Source: Pandoraea cepalis
Lineage (GTDB): Bacteria > Pseudomonadota > Gammaproteobacteria > Burkholderiales > Burkholderiaceae
DNA: 64,000 nucleotides
Assembly (NCBI RefSeq): GCF_902459665.1
Contig: NZ_CABPSL010000011.1
Location: 62,001-126,000 of the forward strand
Direction of reading: 5' to 3'
Below, one piece after another: positions 56,808 to 64,000 of the stretch. Position 1 is the first letter of the stretch; each line of letters begins with the position of its first letter. A program made the translations under genes and the position numbers. The notes under the pieces were generated by a model. It did not search any database, was not told the origin of the DNA, and saw nothing but the letters and a program-made list of their open reading frames with translations.

Positions 56808-56921
56808 TGATCAGACGGAAGTCTAATCGCTGCCAGAAAAATGTGCAAATATTGTGAGAAGTGGGGAGTTTCCAGGTGAACCCCACTCCCCAAGGGCTTT
56901 CATTACTTCGGGATTGTCGAC

Positions 56922-56944
56922 AAAATGATCGAATCAATCATTTT
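56922..56944. promoter_or_regulatory. Operator palindrome 2 in the kdgT/deoR intergenic region
   Basis: Perfect 8-base arms AAAATGAT (56922-56929) and ATCATTTT (56937-56944), spacer CGAATCA. Located nearer the deoR gene, 138 bases (centre to centre about 137) from palindrome 1. A looped repressor spanning both sites would control both directions. Confidence 0.6.
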
Positions 56945-57089
56945 CTCGACTCCCAGCGTGAGTGTATCGTCGTCGTTCGGGGCGGCGCGTTGGACGATGG
57001 CTGCACGCGGGGACGCTACACTATGCGCGCCGCGCGGCGAACCCGTCCTTCGCTCGCATTTCTCTCGTTTTCTCAGCACCGATCCACCC

Positions 57090-57854
57090 ATGAAAGTTGC
57101 GAACCGCCGTGAGGCGATTTTCAAAGCCGTCCTGTCAGGCATGACGGATGTCGCTGCCTTGTGCACCCATTTCGGCATGTCGGAGGCAACGGTGCGCCGC
57201 GACCTGCGCGCCCTGGCCGACGAGCGTCGCGTCGTGCGCACCTACGGCGGCGCCGCTGCGCCGATACGCATGCACGAACCCGAGGAGTCGTTGGAGCTGC
57301 GTCGTGAGAGCTTCCGCGAACAGAAAGATGTCATCGCACGTGCCGCCGTGGCACACGTCGCCGACGGCGATACGATCTTTCTCGATGGGGGGACGACCAC
57401 CGAAGCGATGGCGCGTTTTCTTGCCGGGCGTGAGGGGGTGCACGTCGTCACGAACAACTTGCTCGTCGTCGGTGCGCTGGCGGCCAACAAGGTGCCTGTG
57501 ACGCTGATCGGCGGCGACGTGCGACCGTCGAGCATGAGCGTACTCGGGCCGTTGGCACAACTGGCGCTCTCGCGCGTGTCGGTCGACAAGGCATTTCTGG
57601 GTGCCGACGGCGTCGTTGCCGGACGCGGCCTGTGCGAGGCCTCCGCCGAGCAGGCGTGGCTCAAGGAGTGCATCGTCCGCCAGTCGGCCGACGTGTATGT
57701 GCTGGTCACCGCCAATAAGCTCGATCGCGCGAGTCAGCAGCACTGGACGCCGCTGGAACGACTCTGGACGCTCATCACCGAAGCGCGCGCCGACGATGAC
57801 AGACTGGTGCAATTCCGCACGCATCCCGAGATCACGATCGAGTCCGCAGACTGA
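57090..57854 (+). CDS. DeoR-family transcriptional repressor
   Basis: 254 residues. DeoR HTH at about 5-60 (REAIFKAVLSG, HFGMSEATVRRDLRAL, RTYGGAA), then the phosphosugar-sensing DeoRC domain (GDTIFLDGGTTTEAMA, VVTNNLLVV, GGDVR, KAFLGADGV). Sugar-phosphate-responsive repressor, here most likely sensing an intermediate of four-carbon sugar-acid breakdown. The ATG at 57090 gives the standard length; the frame upstream runs through the operators. Confidence 0.9.
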   Translation: MKVANRREAIFKAVLSGMTDVAALCTHFGMSEATVRRDLRALADERRVVRTYGGAAAPIRMHEPEESLELRRESFREQKDVIARAAVAHVADGDTIFLDGGTTTEAMARFLAGREGVHVVTNNLLVVGALAANKVPVTLIGGDVRPSSMSVLGPLAQLALSRVSVDKAFLGADGVVAGRGLCEASAEQAWLKECIVRQSADVYVLVTANKLDRASQQHWTPLERLWTLITEARADDDRLVQFRTHPEITIESAD

Positions 57855-57924
57855 CGCACGGCTGACTTGAGAGGCCGCCGGATGTGACAGGCATAGCCAA
57901 CATCGATGCCAGGCAACATCTCGA

Positions 57925-58077
57925 TCAGTCCAGTCGACGACGATGCGAACCGCGCATCTCGCTCATCGCACTGAACTTGACGTCGCCAAGACCCAGTCGC
58001 GCGCGCGGCTGCAGCGCCGCGACCACCGACGGCACATCGAGAACACTGGCCACTTGTGCATTGCTGAAGGTCTTCAT
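57925..58077 (-). pseudogene. Broken ornithine-cyclodeaminase-like gene, N-terminal remnant
   Basis: A 50-residue reading frame starts at ATG 58077, overlapping the phzF stop (ATGA), so it is placed exactly like a coupled downstream gene. Its product begins MKTFSNAQVASVLDVPSVV and has LGLGDVKFSAMSEMRG, which looks like the start of an ornithine cyclodeaminase / mu-crystallin protein. The frame stops at 57925. In another frame the next stretch reads TGLIEMLPGIDVG, a plausible continuation (compare the LPGxDV turn of that family), until it meets the 3' end of the DeoR gene. I read this as a frameshifted and truncated gene whose remainder was deleted. A genuine 50-residue protein is the alternative. 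Confidence 0.45.
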
Positions 58078-59000
58078 GTCGTCGGCTCCAGCATGGCAAA
58101 CTCCACCGCGCCACTGATCCAGCAGCCCGCCTCGATATGATCAGCATCACGTAATGCCACGCGGATACACGACGGACGCCCCATCGCGAAGCCCTGATAG
58201 ACCCGCATCGACGATTCGCCTTCGCTCAGCAAACCATAGTGAATCGCGCCGTACAGCGTCGCCGCGGCAGCAATGCCGGTGGCCGCGTCTTCCGGATAAC
58301 CCGACAACCGTGGAAACTGGCGCGCATGCAGCGTCAGTGGCCGCGCTCGTTCGAGCGCGAACGGATACAGCCCCGTCGAGTCCAGTGCGTCGCACAACGT
58401 GCGCACGTCGTCCAGGGCGGGCGACAACGCATTGAGCACCTGCACCGACCGGACCGGGATCAGCGTTTTCGTGCGACTCGTTCGAGCATTGACGATGCCC
58501 AGGGACGCAAGATCGTCCGCGTCGATTTTGAGCACCCGACATACGGCGTCCACGAGTGCCCGATCGCCAATGGGCTCGACAATGCCACGCGGCTGGCCGA
58601 CATCGATACGCCGCGACGTCTCGTCGTAACGTACGTCAACGAGGCCGCTTAGCGTCTCGACGGTAGCATGGGGTGTCGTCCACCGACCGGCTTGGCGCAA
58701 CAACCACATCGCGCCGAGCGTCGCATGACCGCACATCTCCATTTCGTGCGCCGGCACAAAAAAGCGGAGCCGAACGGTGTGGCGCGGGTCGCGGCTTTGA
58801 CAGACGAAGGCGCTTTCGTGACCATAGCGCGATGCGATGGCCATCATCTCATCGGATGACAAGTCGTCCGCATCGAACACGACAGGCGCAGGATTACCGC
58901 CGCCCGCACCTGCGGAAAACACGCTGACGAAACGCAAATCCGGCGCATCGTGGCGGCGCACGGGCAAATCGGTTGGGGGGTAAGTGTCTTCCAAGTTCAT
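58074..59000 (-). CDS. PhzF-family isomerase
   Basis: 308 residues from ATG 59000. PhzF/diaminopimelate-epimerase fold with GGGNPAPVV, the catalytic Glu in GHESAFV, MCGHATLGAMWLL and YPEDAATG. PhzF enzymes isomerise small metabolites by proton shuttling; only some make phenazines, and no phenazine genes are present. The stop overlaps the start of the broken ornithine-cyclodeaminase-like gene, so the two once formed an operon, perhaps for an amino- or imino-acid. Confidence 0.85.
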   Translation of the reverse strand: MNLEDTYPPTDLPVRRHDAPDLRFVSVFSAGAGGGNPAPVVFDADDLSSDEMMAIASRYGHESAFVCQSRDPRHTVRLRFFVPAHEMEMCGHATLGAMWLLRQAGRWTTPHATVETLSGLVDVRYDETSRRIDVGQPRGIVEPIGDRALVDAVCRVLKIDADDLASLGIVNARTSRTKTLIPVRSVQVLNALSPALDDVRTLCDALDSTGLYPFALERARPLTLHARQFPRLSGYPEDAATGIAAAATLYGAIHYGLLSEGESSMRVYQGFAMGRPSCIRVALRDADHIEAGCWISGAVEFAMLEPTT

Positions 59001-59334
59001 CGGGGCGTTCCGGGAGTCAAGTAGCGCAAGCATGCCGAAGCCTTGAAAAACCGTCGCGCCCGATCGGGCCACTCGGCACGCCCTATCCGGCCAAAGGCGG
59101 GCGGCGCCCGTATTTTCGCCCCCCCAGGATTCGACGGTCGCCCTGCAGGGAACCGGCAGCCGTTGCCGTTTTCCGTCACCCGGCAGCCTGATGCCGCCGC
59201 GCCTCTCCCGCGCCTCTCATCGCCCTTCGCCAAGCGTTATACTGAGCCTCGACTGCCAACACGCCATCCACCGCATTGCGTTCACGGCCGTCTGCGCGGG
59301 CTGCAAGTGTCCCGTCACGCAAAGGAAGCGCCTG
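59001..59334. other. Intergenic region between phzF and araC-type gene
   Basis: 334 bases without a convincing gene. It contains GC-rich partly repetitive stretches and a TATACT hexamer at 59238-59243 that could be a -10 box for the AraC gene; no matching -35 seen. Confidence 0.35.
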
Positions 59335-60234
59335 GTGAAACCCTATCCGACTGCCCCTCGTCATCTCGATGGCGACCGCGTCGCCGATGTCCGGCATGTC
59401 TCGGTCGGCGAATACCGCACGCGACCGCATCGACACGACGATGAATTCATGTTCCTGCTCCCCAGGACGGGACAACTCGTACTCAACGTCGAATCGAATG
59501 TCGCGCCGGTACGCGTTGCGCCGAAATCGTTCGTCGTCGTGCCGCCTCAACGCCTGCACGACACGCGAGGCTACCGCTCCGATCAGGCGCATGTGGCGGT
59601 GTACGTCGCGAGCGATTTCGTGGTCTTTTGCGAACGCAAGGCGCGACGCAAGCTATCGTGCGCGCGCATCTCGATATGGTCGGCGCCATTGCTGTTGCTC
59701 GACGCAGCACGCGTCGCCACGGGAACGGCGCGCTCAAGTGAGGGCCCGACGAGCGAGCTTGCGGAATTCCGCGCGGAGCTTGCCGCCCGCACCTTGGCCG
59801 CAAGCTGTGTGCAAGCCGGCTTGATGGCCGCCGCGTTGCCATCAAACCGCGCCGATGCGCGTGCCGAAATCGTGCGCGACATCTGCGCATTTCTCGATGA
59901 AACGCTCGATCAGCCGATCTCGCTGGAACGTATCGCCTACGAATTCGGGCTATCGCAGCGTTCTCTGACGCGAGTCTTTCGCGAGGGCACCGGCGAGTCC
60001 GTCGTCGACTATCAATCCCGGCGACGCGTGGAAATCGCGGCAACGCTTCTGAACTCGCCCGGTATGACGGTGCTCGCGGCCGCGGCGGCCGTCGGCCTGG
60101 AGTCGCCATCGTATCTCGCGCGGCTATTCAGAAAGTATGGTTATGGGCCGCCGAACGGTTATAAGGGCGACGCCACGCCGATCGGGTCTGCCGCCTCCCT
60201 TGCGGCGATCACGCGCGGCGTGCCGACGTCGTAG
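59335..60234 (+). CDS. AraC-family transcriptional regulator
   Basis: 299 residues from GTG 59335, chosen because AAGGAAG stands at good distance; the open frame begins earlier without a ribosome site. N-terminal cupin-like sensing half (HRHDDEFMFLLPRTGQLVL, VVPPQRLHDTRGY). The C-terminal 100 residues hold two HTH motifs (ISLERIAYEFGLSQRSLTRVF; LAAAAAVGLESPSYLARLFRKYG, quoted as separate signatures). Convergent with the bicupin gene. It may control the aminotransferase-dehydrogenase operon, although position alone does not show it. Confidence 0.88.
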   Translation: MKPYPTAPRHLDGDRVADVRHVSVGEYRTRPHRHDDEFMFLLPRTGQLVLNVESNVAPVRVAPKSFVVVPPQRLHDTRGYRSDQAHVAVYVASDFVVFCERKARRKLSCARISIWSAPLLLLDAARVATGTARSSEGPTSELAEFRAELAARTLAASCVQAGLMAAALPSNRADARAEIVRDICAFLDETLDQPISLERIAYEFGLSQRSLTRVFREGTGESVVDYQSRRRVEIAATLLNSPGMTVLAAAAAVGLESPSYLARLFRKYGYGPPNGYKGDATPIGSAASLAAITRGVPTS

Positions 60235-60255
60235 CGACACCGTCGGCGGGAGGCG

Positions 60256-61008
60256 TCAGGTGGGGCGGTAGATCGCGTACACCTTTGCCACGTTGCCCCG
60301 ACTTTCCCAGCTGCACTGCGCGTGCTGTTCGACGAGAAAGATGTCGCCGCGCGAGAACGTGCCGCTGCGTCCGGTTTCGTCCACGAAGGTCACGCTGCCT
60401 TCGAGCAGATGCATGAGTTCGTAGTGGGCGTAACGCATCGCGATGCGATGATAGGGCGTCGAATCCCACGTGCCGCACGTGAATGTCGCATCCGATGAAC
60501 GAAAGTCAGTGAAATTGCGGCACACGGGCGCCGGCGTGAGGAGCAGTTCAGCGGCAGGCGCCCCCGAGGGCGCCAACGACGGGCTCGGATCGATCTGCAC
60601 GAGACTGCGATCGGTAACATTCCCGCCCTCGCAGCGCATGAAGACGATCGATGTGGAACCCTGCGTCGACCACATGAATGCCGAGCCCCGAGGGAGCACC
60701 GCGCTGCCCCCCGGCCCGAGCGTGAATGCGCGCTCCCCCTGCTGGAACATGATCGCGCCTTCGGAGACGATGACGAATTCGTCCGCTGGGTGAGACGACA
60801 CCGCTCCGTTCGCCGCGTCGAGGGCAATGACGCCGACCGTCACAGGGCCCGGCAGCAGATCCGCCAGACGGCGGCTTGCCAGAAAGCGGTCGTCGCTTGC
60901 CGACGTCGCCGGGGCAGTGCCCTGGCGCGCATCCGACGCAAAGGCCTTGAGGTCCAAAAACGATCGGGGGCGATCACACGGCGCCATGGCGCGTTGCAGT
61001 TCGGGCAT
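60256..61008 (-). CDS. Two-domain cupin protein
   Basis: 250 residues with two cupin barrels. First barrel about 70-130 (HPADEFVIVSEGAIMFQQG, then GSAVLPRGSAFMW); second about 180-250 (HYELMHLLEGSVTFVDETG, GDIFLVEQHAQCSWES). Resembles the Cupin_3 type proteins that accompany aminotransferases and aldehyde dehydrogenases in polyamine or amino-acid catabolism. Function unknown. Last gene of the leftward operon, 89 bases after the dehydrogenase. Confidence 0.78.
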   Translation of the reverse strand: MPELQRAMAPCDRPRSFLDLKAFASDARQGTAPATSASDDRFLASRRLADLLPGPVTVGVIALDAANGAVSSHPADEFVIVSEGAIMFQQGERAFTLGPGGSAVLPRGSAFMWSTQGSTSIVFMRCEGGNVTDRSLVQIDPSPSLAPSGAPAAELLLTPAPVCRNFTDFRSSDATFTCGTWDSTPYHRIAMRYAHYELMHLLEGSVTFVDETGRSGTFSRGDIFLVEQHAQCSWESRGNVAKVYAIYRPT

Positions 61009-61097
61009 TTTGTCTTCCAGCGAGGTTCATTGGGTGAGCGCGGTTGCCGCCCGGGACTCGGGGACGGCACCGAAAGTCATCGTGCAGGCAAATCCCG

Positions 61098-62570
61098 TCA
61101 GCCCAGATTGCCCTGACAGAGATACTTGATGGCGAGATAGTCGTCCAACCCGTACTTCGATCCTTCCCGACCGTATCCCGATTCCTTGATACCGCCGAAT
61201 GGCGCCACCTCGCTCGCGAGCGCGCCCTCGTTGATACCGACAATACCGGCTTCGAGCGCGCTCGCCACCCGTTCGATGCGCCGCAGATTCTCGCTGTAAA
61301 AGTAAGCCGCGAGGCCGAAAGGCGTATCGTTGGCGCGCGCAATGCCCTCGCCTTCCGTCTCGAACCGGAACAGCGCCGCCACCGGCCCGAAGGTTTCCTC
61401 GCATGACAGCGCCATGGCTTCATGGGCGTCGCACAACACGGTGGGCGCATAGTAGTTCGGCCCCAGGGCCGCGAGACGCTTCCCGCCGGTCATCACGCGC
61501 GCCCCCTGAGCGAGCGCGTCGTCCACGTGACGCGCAATCTTCTCGACCGCTCGCGCATTGATCATTGGGCCGATCTGCGCGAGGGCATCCGTCGCGGGTG
61601 CCACCCTGAGCGAGGCCACGGCCTCGGTCAGCAACCCGGCAAAGCGGTCGTAAACGCCCGCCTGGACATAGATCCGATTCGGGCTCACACACGTCTGACC
61701 GCCATTGCGGAACTTGGCCGCCATCAGCCCGGCGACGGCCGCCGGCAGATCCGCATCGTCGAAAACAATGAACGGCGCATTGCCTCCCAGCTCCAGCGAC
61801 AGCTTCTTGAGCGTGGCCGCCGACTCACGCGCCAAATGCTTTCCGACAGGTGTCGATCCCGTGAACGTCACCTTGCGCACACGCGGATCGGCGAGCCACT
61901 GCGCCACGGCATCGACCCCCTGCTCTCGCGACGCGACAATCATATTGAGTACGCCGGCCGGCAGACCCGCCTCGTGCGCGAGATAGGCCAGTGCCAGCGC
62001 AGTGAGCGGTGTGTCCTCGGCGGGTTTGGCAACCACGGTGCAACCGACGGCGAGCGCCGGGGCGATCTTTCTCGCAATCATCGCGAGCGGAAAATTCCAC
62101 GGCGTGACGGCCGCGACGATCCCGATCGGTTCTTTCACGGCGCTCATGCGCTTGCCACGCGTCTGAGTCGGGAGTAGATCGCCATACACGCGCGTCGCTT
62201 CGTCGGCAAACCACGCGACATACGACGCGCCGTAGTTGACCTCCCCAAGTGCCTCGGCCAGCGGCTTGCCCTGTTCCCGCGAAATGAGGCGAGCAAGATC
62301 GTCGCGATGCGCCACGATCGCCGCATGCCAGCGCCGCAGGAATGCCGCGCGCTCGGCGGGTAACGTCGCTCGCCACGCCGGCAGCGCGCGTTCGGCGGCG
62401 TCTACCGCCTCTCGCGCATCGGCCGGTCGCGCGTCGGATACCATCGCAACGGTATCGCCCGTCGCCGGGTCGACGACAGTGAAGCGCTGCGCGGTGGCAG
62501 CGCCCCGCCATTGTCCAGCGATCCATTGTTGCGTGCGCAGCAAATCGCCACGCGTGAGGTCAAGCGTCAT
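61098..62570 (-). CDS. gabD: NAD(P)-dependent succinate-semialdehyde dehydrogenase family
   Basis: 490 residues, standard length. TPWNFP with Asn159, KPAEDTPL with Lys182, LELGGNAP with catalytic Glu260 and GGQTCVSPNR with nucleophile Cys294 are all present. Best fit is succinate-semialdehyde (or glutarate-semialdehyde) dehydrogenase. Together with the class III aminotransferase two genes upstream, it would turn an omega-amino acid into a dicarboxylate. Substrate choice is inferred from the family, not proven. Confidence 0.88.
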   Translation of the reverse strand: MTLDLTRGDLLRTQQWIAGQWRGAATAQRFTVVDPATGDTVAMVSDARPADAREAVDAAERALPAWRATLPAERAAFLRRWHAAIVAHRDDLARLISREQGKPLAEALGEVNYGASYVAWFADEATRVYGDLLPTQTRGKRMSAVKEPIGIVAAVTPWNFPLAMIARKIAPALAVGCTVVAKPAEDTPLTALALAYLAHEAGLPAGVLNMIVASREQGVDAVAQWLADPRVRKVTFTGSTPVGKHLARESAATLKKLSLELGGNAPFIVFDDADLPAAVAGLMAAKFRNGGQTCVSPNRIYVQAGVYDRFAGLLTEAVASLRVAPATDALAQIGPMINARAVEKIARHVDDALAQGARVMTGGKRLAALGPNYYAPTVLCDAHEAMALSCEETFGPVAALFRFETEGEGIARANDTPFGLAAYFYSENLRRIERVASALEAGIVGINEGALASEVAPFGGIKESGYGREGSKYGLDDYLAIKYLCQGNLG

Positions 62571-62657
62571 GATGGGGTTCTCCGACTTGCGGGATAGGGT
62601 CGCACGTCTGCCGCCCCGCCACCGGGGGGCAGACGACTGCGCAAGCCGACGACGATG

Positions 62658-63152
62658 TCAGCCTTGCGGCGGGAATAGAGTTTCGAGCGGGTAGTGCGTC
62701 TTGACGAAGGGTGACTTGATGATCACGAAGCTGAAATACTTCTCGATGCCGATATCGCGTTCGAGCAGCCCCTCGATGATGCTTTGATAATGACTCACGC
62801 TGCGTGTGACGAACTTCAGCAGGTAGTCGTAGCCACCACTGGCGAGATGGCATTCGACGATCTCGTCGACGTCTCGGATGGCATCGACAAAGCGGATGAA
62901 ATCCTCCCGTCGATGGTCGGCGAGCGTGACCTCGGTAAACACGATCTGAATGTCGCCGAGCTTTTCGAGTTGAATCCGTGCGCCGTAGCCGACGATATAA
63001 CCCGCCTTCTCCAGGCGCTTGACGCGAATCAGGCAGGGGCTGGGCGACAAGCCCACGGCGTCGGCGAGTTCCACGTTCGTGATACGCCCGCGCTTTTGCA
63101 GTTGGCAAAGAATGCGCAGATCGATGCGGTCGAGTTTGCTGTCCGTGCCCAT
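62658..63152 (-). CDS. Lrp/AsnC-family regulator
   Basis: 164 residues. AsnC-type HTH (LDRIDLRILCQLQKRGR, NVELADAVGLSPSPCLIRVKRLE as separate marks) followed by the RAM ligand-binding domain (about 75-150: FTEVTL, VDEIVECHLASGGYDYLLKFV). Sits between the aminotransferase and dehydrogenase genes on the same strand and probably regulates them in response to an amino acid. Confidence 0.9.
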   Translation of the reverse strand: MGTDSKLDRIDLRILCQLQKRGRITNVELADAVGLSPSPCLIRVKRLEKAGYIVGYGARIQLEKLGDIQIVFTEVTLADHRREDFIRFVDAIRDVDEIVECHLASGGYDYLLKFVTRSVSHYQSIIEGLLERDIGIEKYFSFVIIKSPFVKTHYPLETLFPPQG

Positions 63153-63271
63153 CGTAATTTCGAAGCGCCAACAAGGGCGCGGTCAATCGTGAATCGTGAA
63201 CGATCTTAACACAGCGGATTGGCCGCACAGGCGGGATCCTCACCGTACCGGCTATCACGTCAACCTCCTGT

Positions 63272-64000
63272 TTACGCGGCTTTCCGGGCACCTGACGCGG
63301 CGCGTCGAGCAGCGCTGACCGCATCGTCCGCCAGCACTTCGTCGAGCGTCGCTCTCACACGCTCGACCATGAGGGCCACGTCGTGCTCGGTGAAACACAG
63401 CGCCGGCGCAAATCCCAGAATGTTGTCGGCGAACGCTCGGAAGATCACGCCGTTCCGATACGCCGCGGCCGATATCTTGTCGGCCAGTCGCAGCGACGGA
63501 TCGAAACGCGCCTTGCTTGTCTTGTCCGCAACGAGTTCCAGGGCACCCAGCAATCCGCGATGCCGCGAGTCGCCGACCAGCGGATGATCGAGCAGCGAAT
63601 CCAGACCGGCCCCAAACGCGTGGGCCACGGCCTGGCCGTTGGCAATCAGACCGTCTTCGTACAGACGAATCACCTCGAGCGCCACGGCGGCACTCACGGG
63701 ATGCGCAGAATAGGTCTGGCCGTGCCCCACCACCTGCCCCTGCTCGCCGTCGGCGATCGCCTGATAGATGGCGTCGCTCATGAGGACTGCGCCCATCGGC
63801 GCGTAGCCCGCGGTCAACCCCTTCGCGATCGTCATCATGTCGGGCTCGACGTTCTCTGCCTCGCACGCGAACATCGGCCCGGTACGACCGAAGCCGGTGA
63901 TGACTTCGTCGGCGACGAACAGGATATCCAGGCGGCGGCAGGCATCGCGCATCGCCTTGAGCCAGCCCACGGGGGGCACGATCACACCACCGGAACCCTG
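63272..64000 (-). CDS. Class III PLP aminotransferase, N-terminal part outside the window
   Basis: The frame is open to the right edge; the last 242 residues are visible. QGSGGVIVPP at the edge, DEVITGFGRTG, and TIAKGLTAGYAPMGAV with the PLP lysine identify an omega-amino-acid:pyruvate/aspartate-aminotransferase-family enzyme. It likely removes the terminal amine of a polyamine- or beta-alanine-like compound to give a semialdehyde for the dehydrogenase downstream. An internal GTG at 63985 is not the start, because conserved sequence continues past it. Confidence 0.9.
   Translation of the reverse strand, partial: QGSGGVIVPPVGWLKAMRDACRRLDILFVADEVITGFGRTGPMFACEAENVEPDMMTIAKGLTAGYAPMGAVLMSDAIYQAIADGEQGQVVGHGQTYSAHPVSAAVALEVIRLYEDGLIANGQAVAHAFGAGLDSLLDHPLVGDSRHRGLLGALELVADKTSKARFDPSLRLADKISAAAYRNGVIFRAFADNILGFAPALCFTEHDVALMVERVRATLDEVLADDAVSAARRAASGARKAA

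Overview
The window is one continuous, gene-dense, high-GC chromosomal segment. Gene content points to a betaproteobacterium of the family Burkholderiaceae, and the overall mix fits Pandoraea or a close relative. That name is an inference from content; no rRNA or housekeeping phylogeny was possible. I see no tRNA or rRNA gene, insertion sequence, prophage or CRISPR array.

Layout. (1) 1-12.9 kb: mixed housekeeping and accessory genes. These are a PilZ protein with an overlapping IclR regulator, an acetaldehyde dehydrogenase / 4-hydroxy-2-oxovalerate aldolase pair, a 0.7 kb non-coding region with three evenly built DnaA-box clusters, PagP, a sugar MFS carrier, a lysine/alanine-tailed HU protein, an orphan solute-binding protein, a YqjI/YqjH-like metal regulator and siderophore reductase pair, and small proteins. 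(2) 13.2-22.5 kb: a tightly coupled seven-gene + strand operon for a C-P bond (phosphonate) lipid head group. It encodes a CDP-alcohol phosphotransferase fused to a 2-oxoglutarate/Fe(II) oxygenase, an HpnL-like membrane protein, a nucleotidyltransferase, PEP mutase fused to a second nucleotidyltransferase, phosphonopyruvate decarboxylase, 2-aminoethylphosphonate aminotransferase, and dxs. (3) 22.6-36.9 kb: a hopanoid cluster (hpnN, hpnM, ispH, hpnH, hpnA, hpnB, hpnG, shc, hpnE, hpnD, hpnC). dxs and ispH supply isoprenoid precursor, HpnCDE make squalene, Shc cyclises it, HpnH and HpnG build the side chain, and HpnN/HpnM handle transport. Regions 2 and 3 together form a membrane-lipid island of about 24 kb. 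(4) 37-46.2 kb: nitronate monooxygenase, secreted proteins, an HTH protein with a citrate-synthase fold that has lost key catalytic residues, and divergent from it an aromatic-acid-type MFS carrier with two decarboxylase/aldolase-like enzymes; then an SDR/LysR pair. (5) 46.3-53.4 kb: a LysR-flanked operon with a 1153-residue molybdopterin oxidoreductase fused to a flavin/2Fe-2S reductase, an ornithine-cyclodeaminase-like protein and an AtoE carrier. (6) 53.4-57.9 kb: a four-carbon sugar-acid (threonate-type) catabolic operon with a divergent DeoR regulator and two related operator palindromes. (7) 57.9-64 kb: PhzF followed by a broken ornithine-cyclodeaminase-like remnant, an AraC regulator, and an aminotransferase / Lrp / semialdehyde dehydrogenase / bicupin operon cut by the right edge.

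Most notable for follow-up: the phosphotransferase-oxygenase fusion in the phosphonate operon beside the hopanoid genes, the HTH citrate-synthase-fold protein that looks like a metabolite-sensing regulator, the three-domain Mo/flavin/Fe-S fusion, and the DnaA-box array without a dnaA gene in view.
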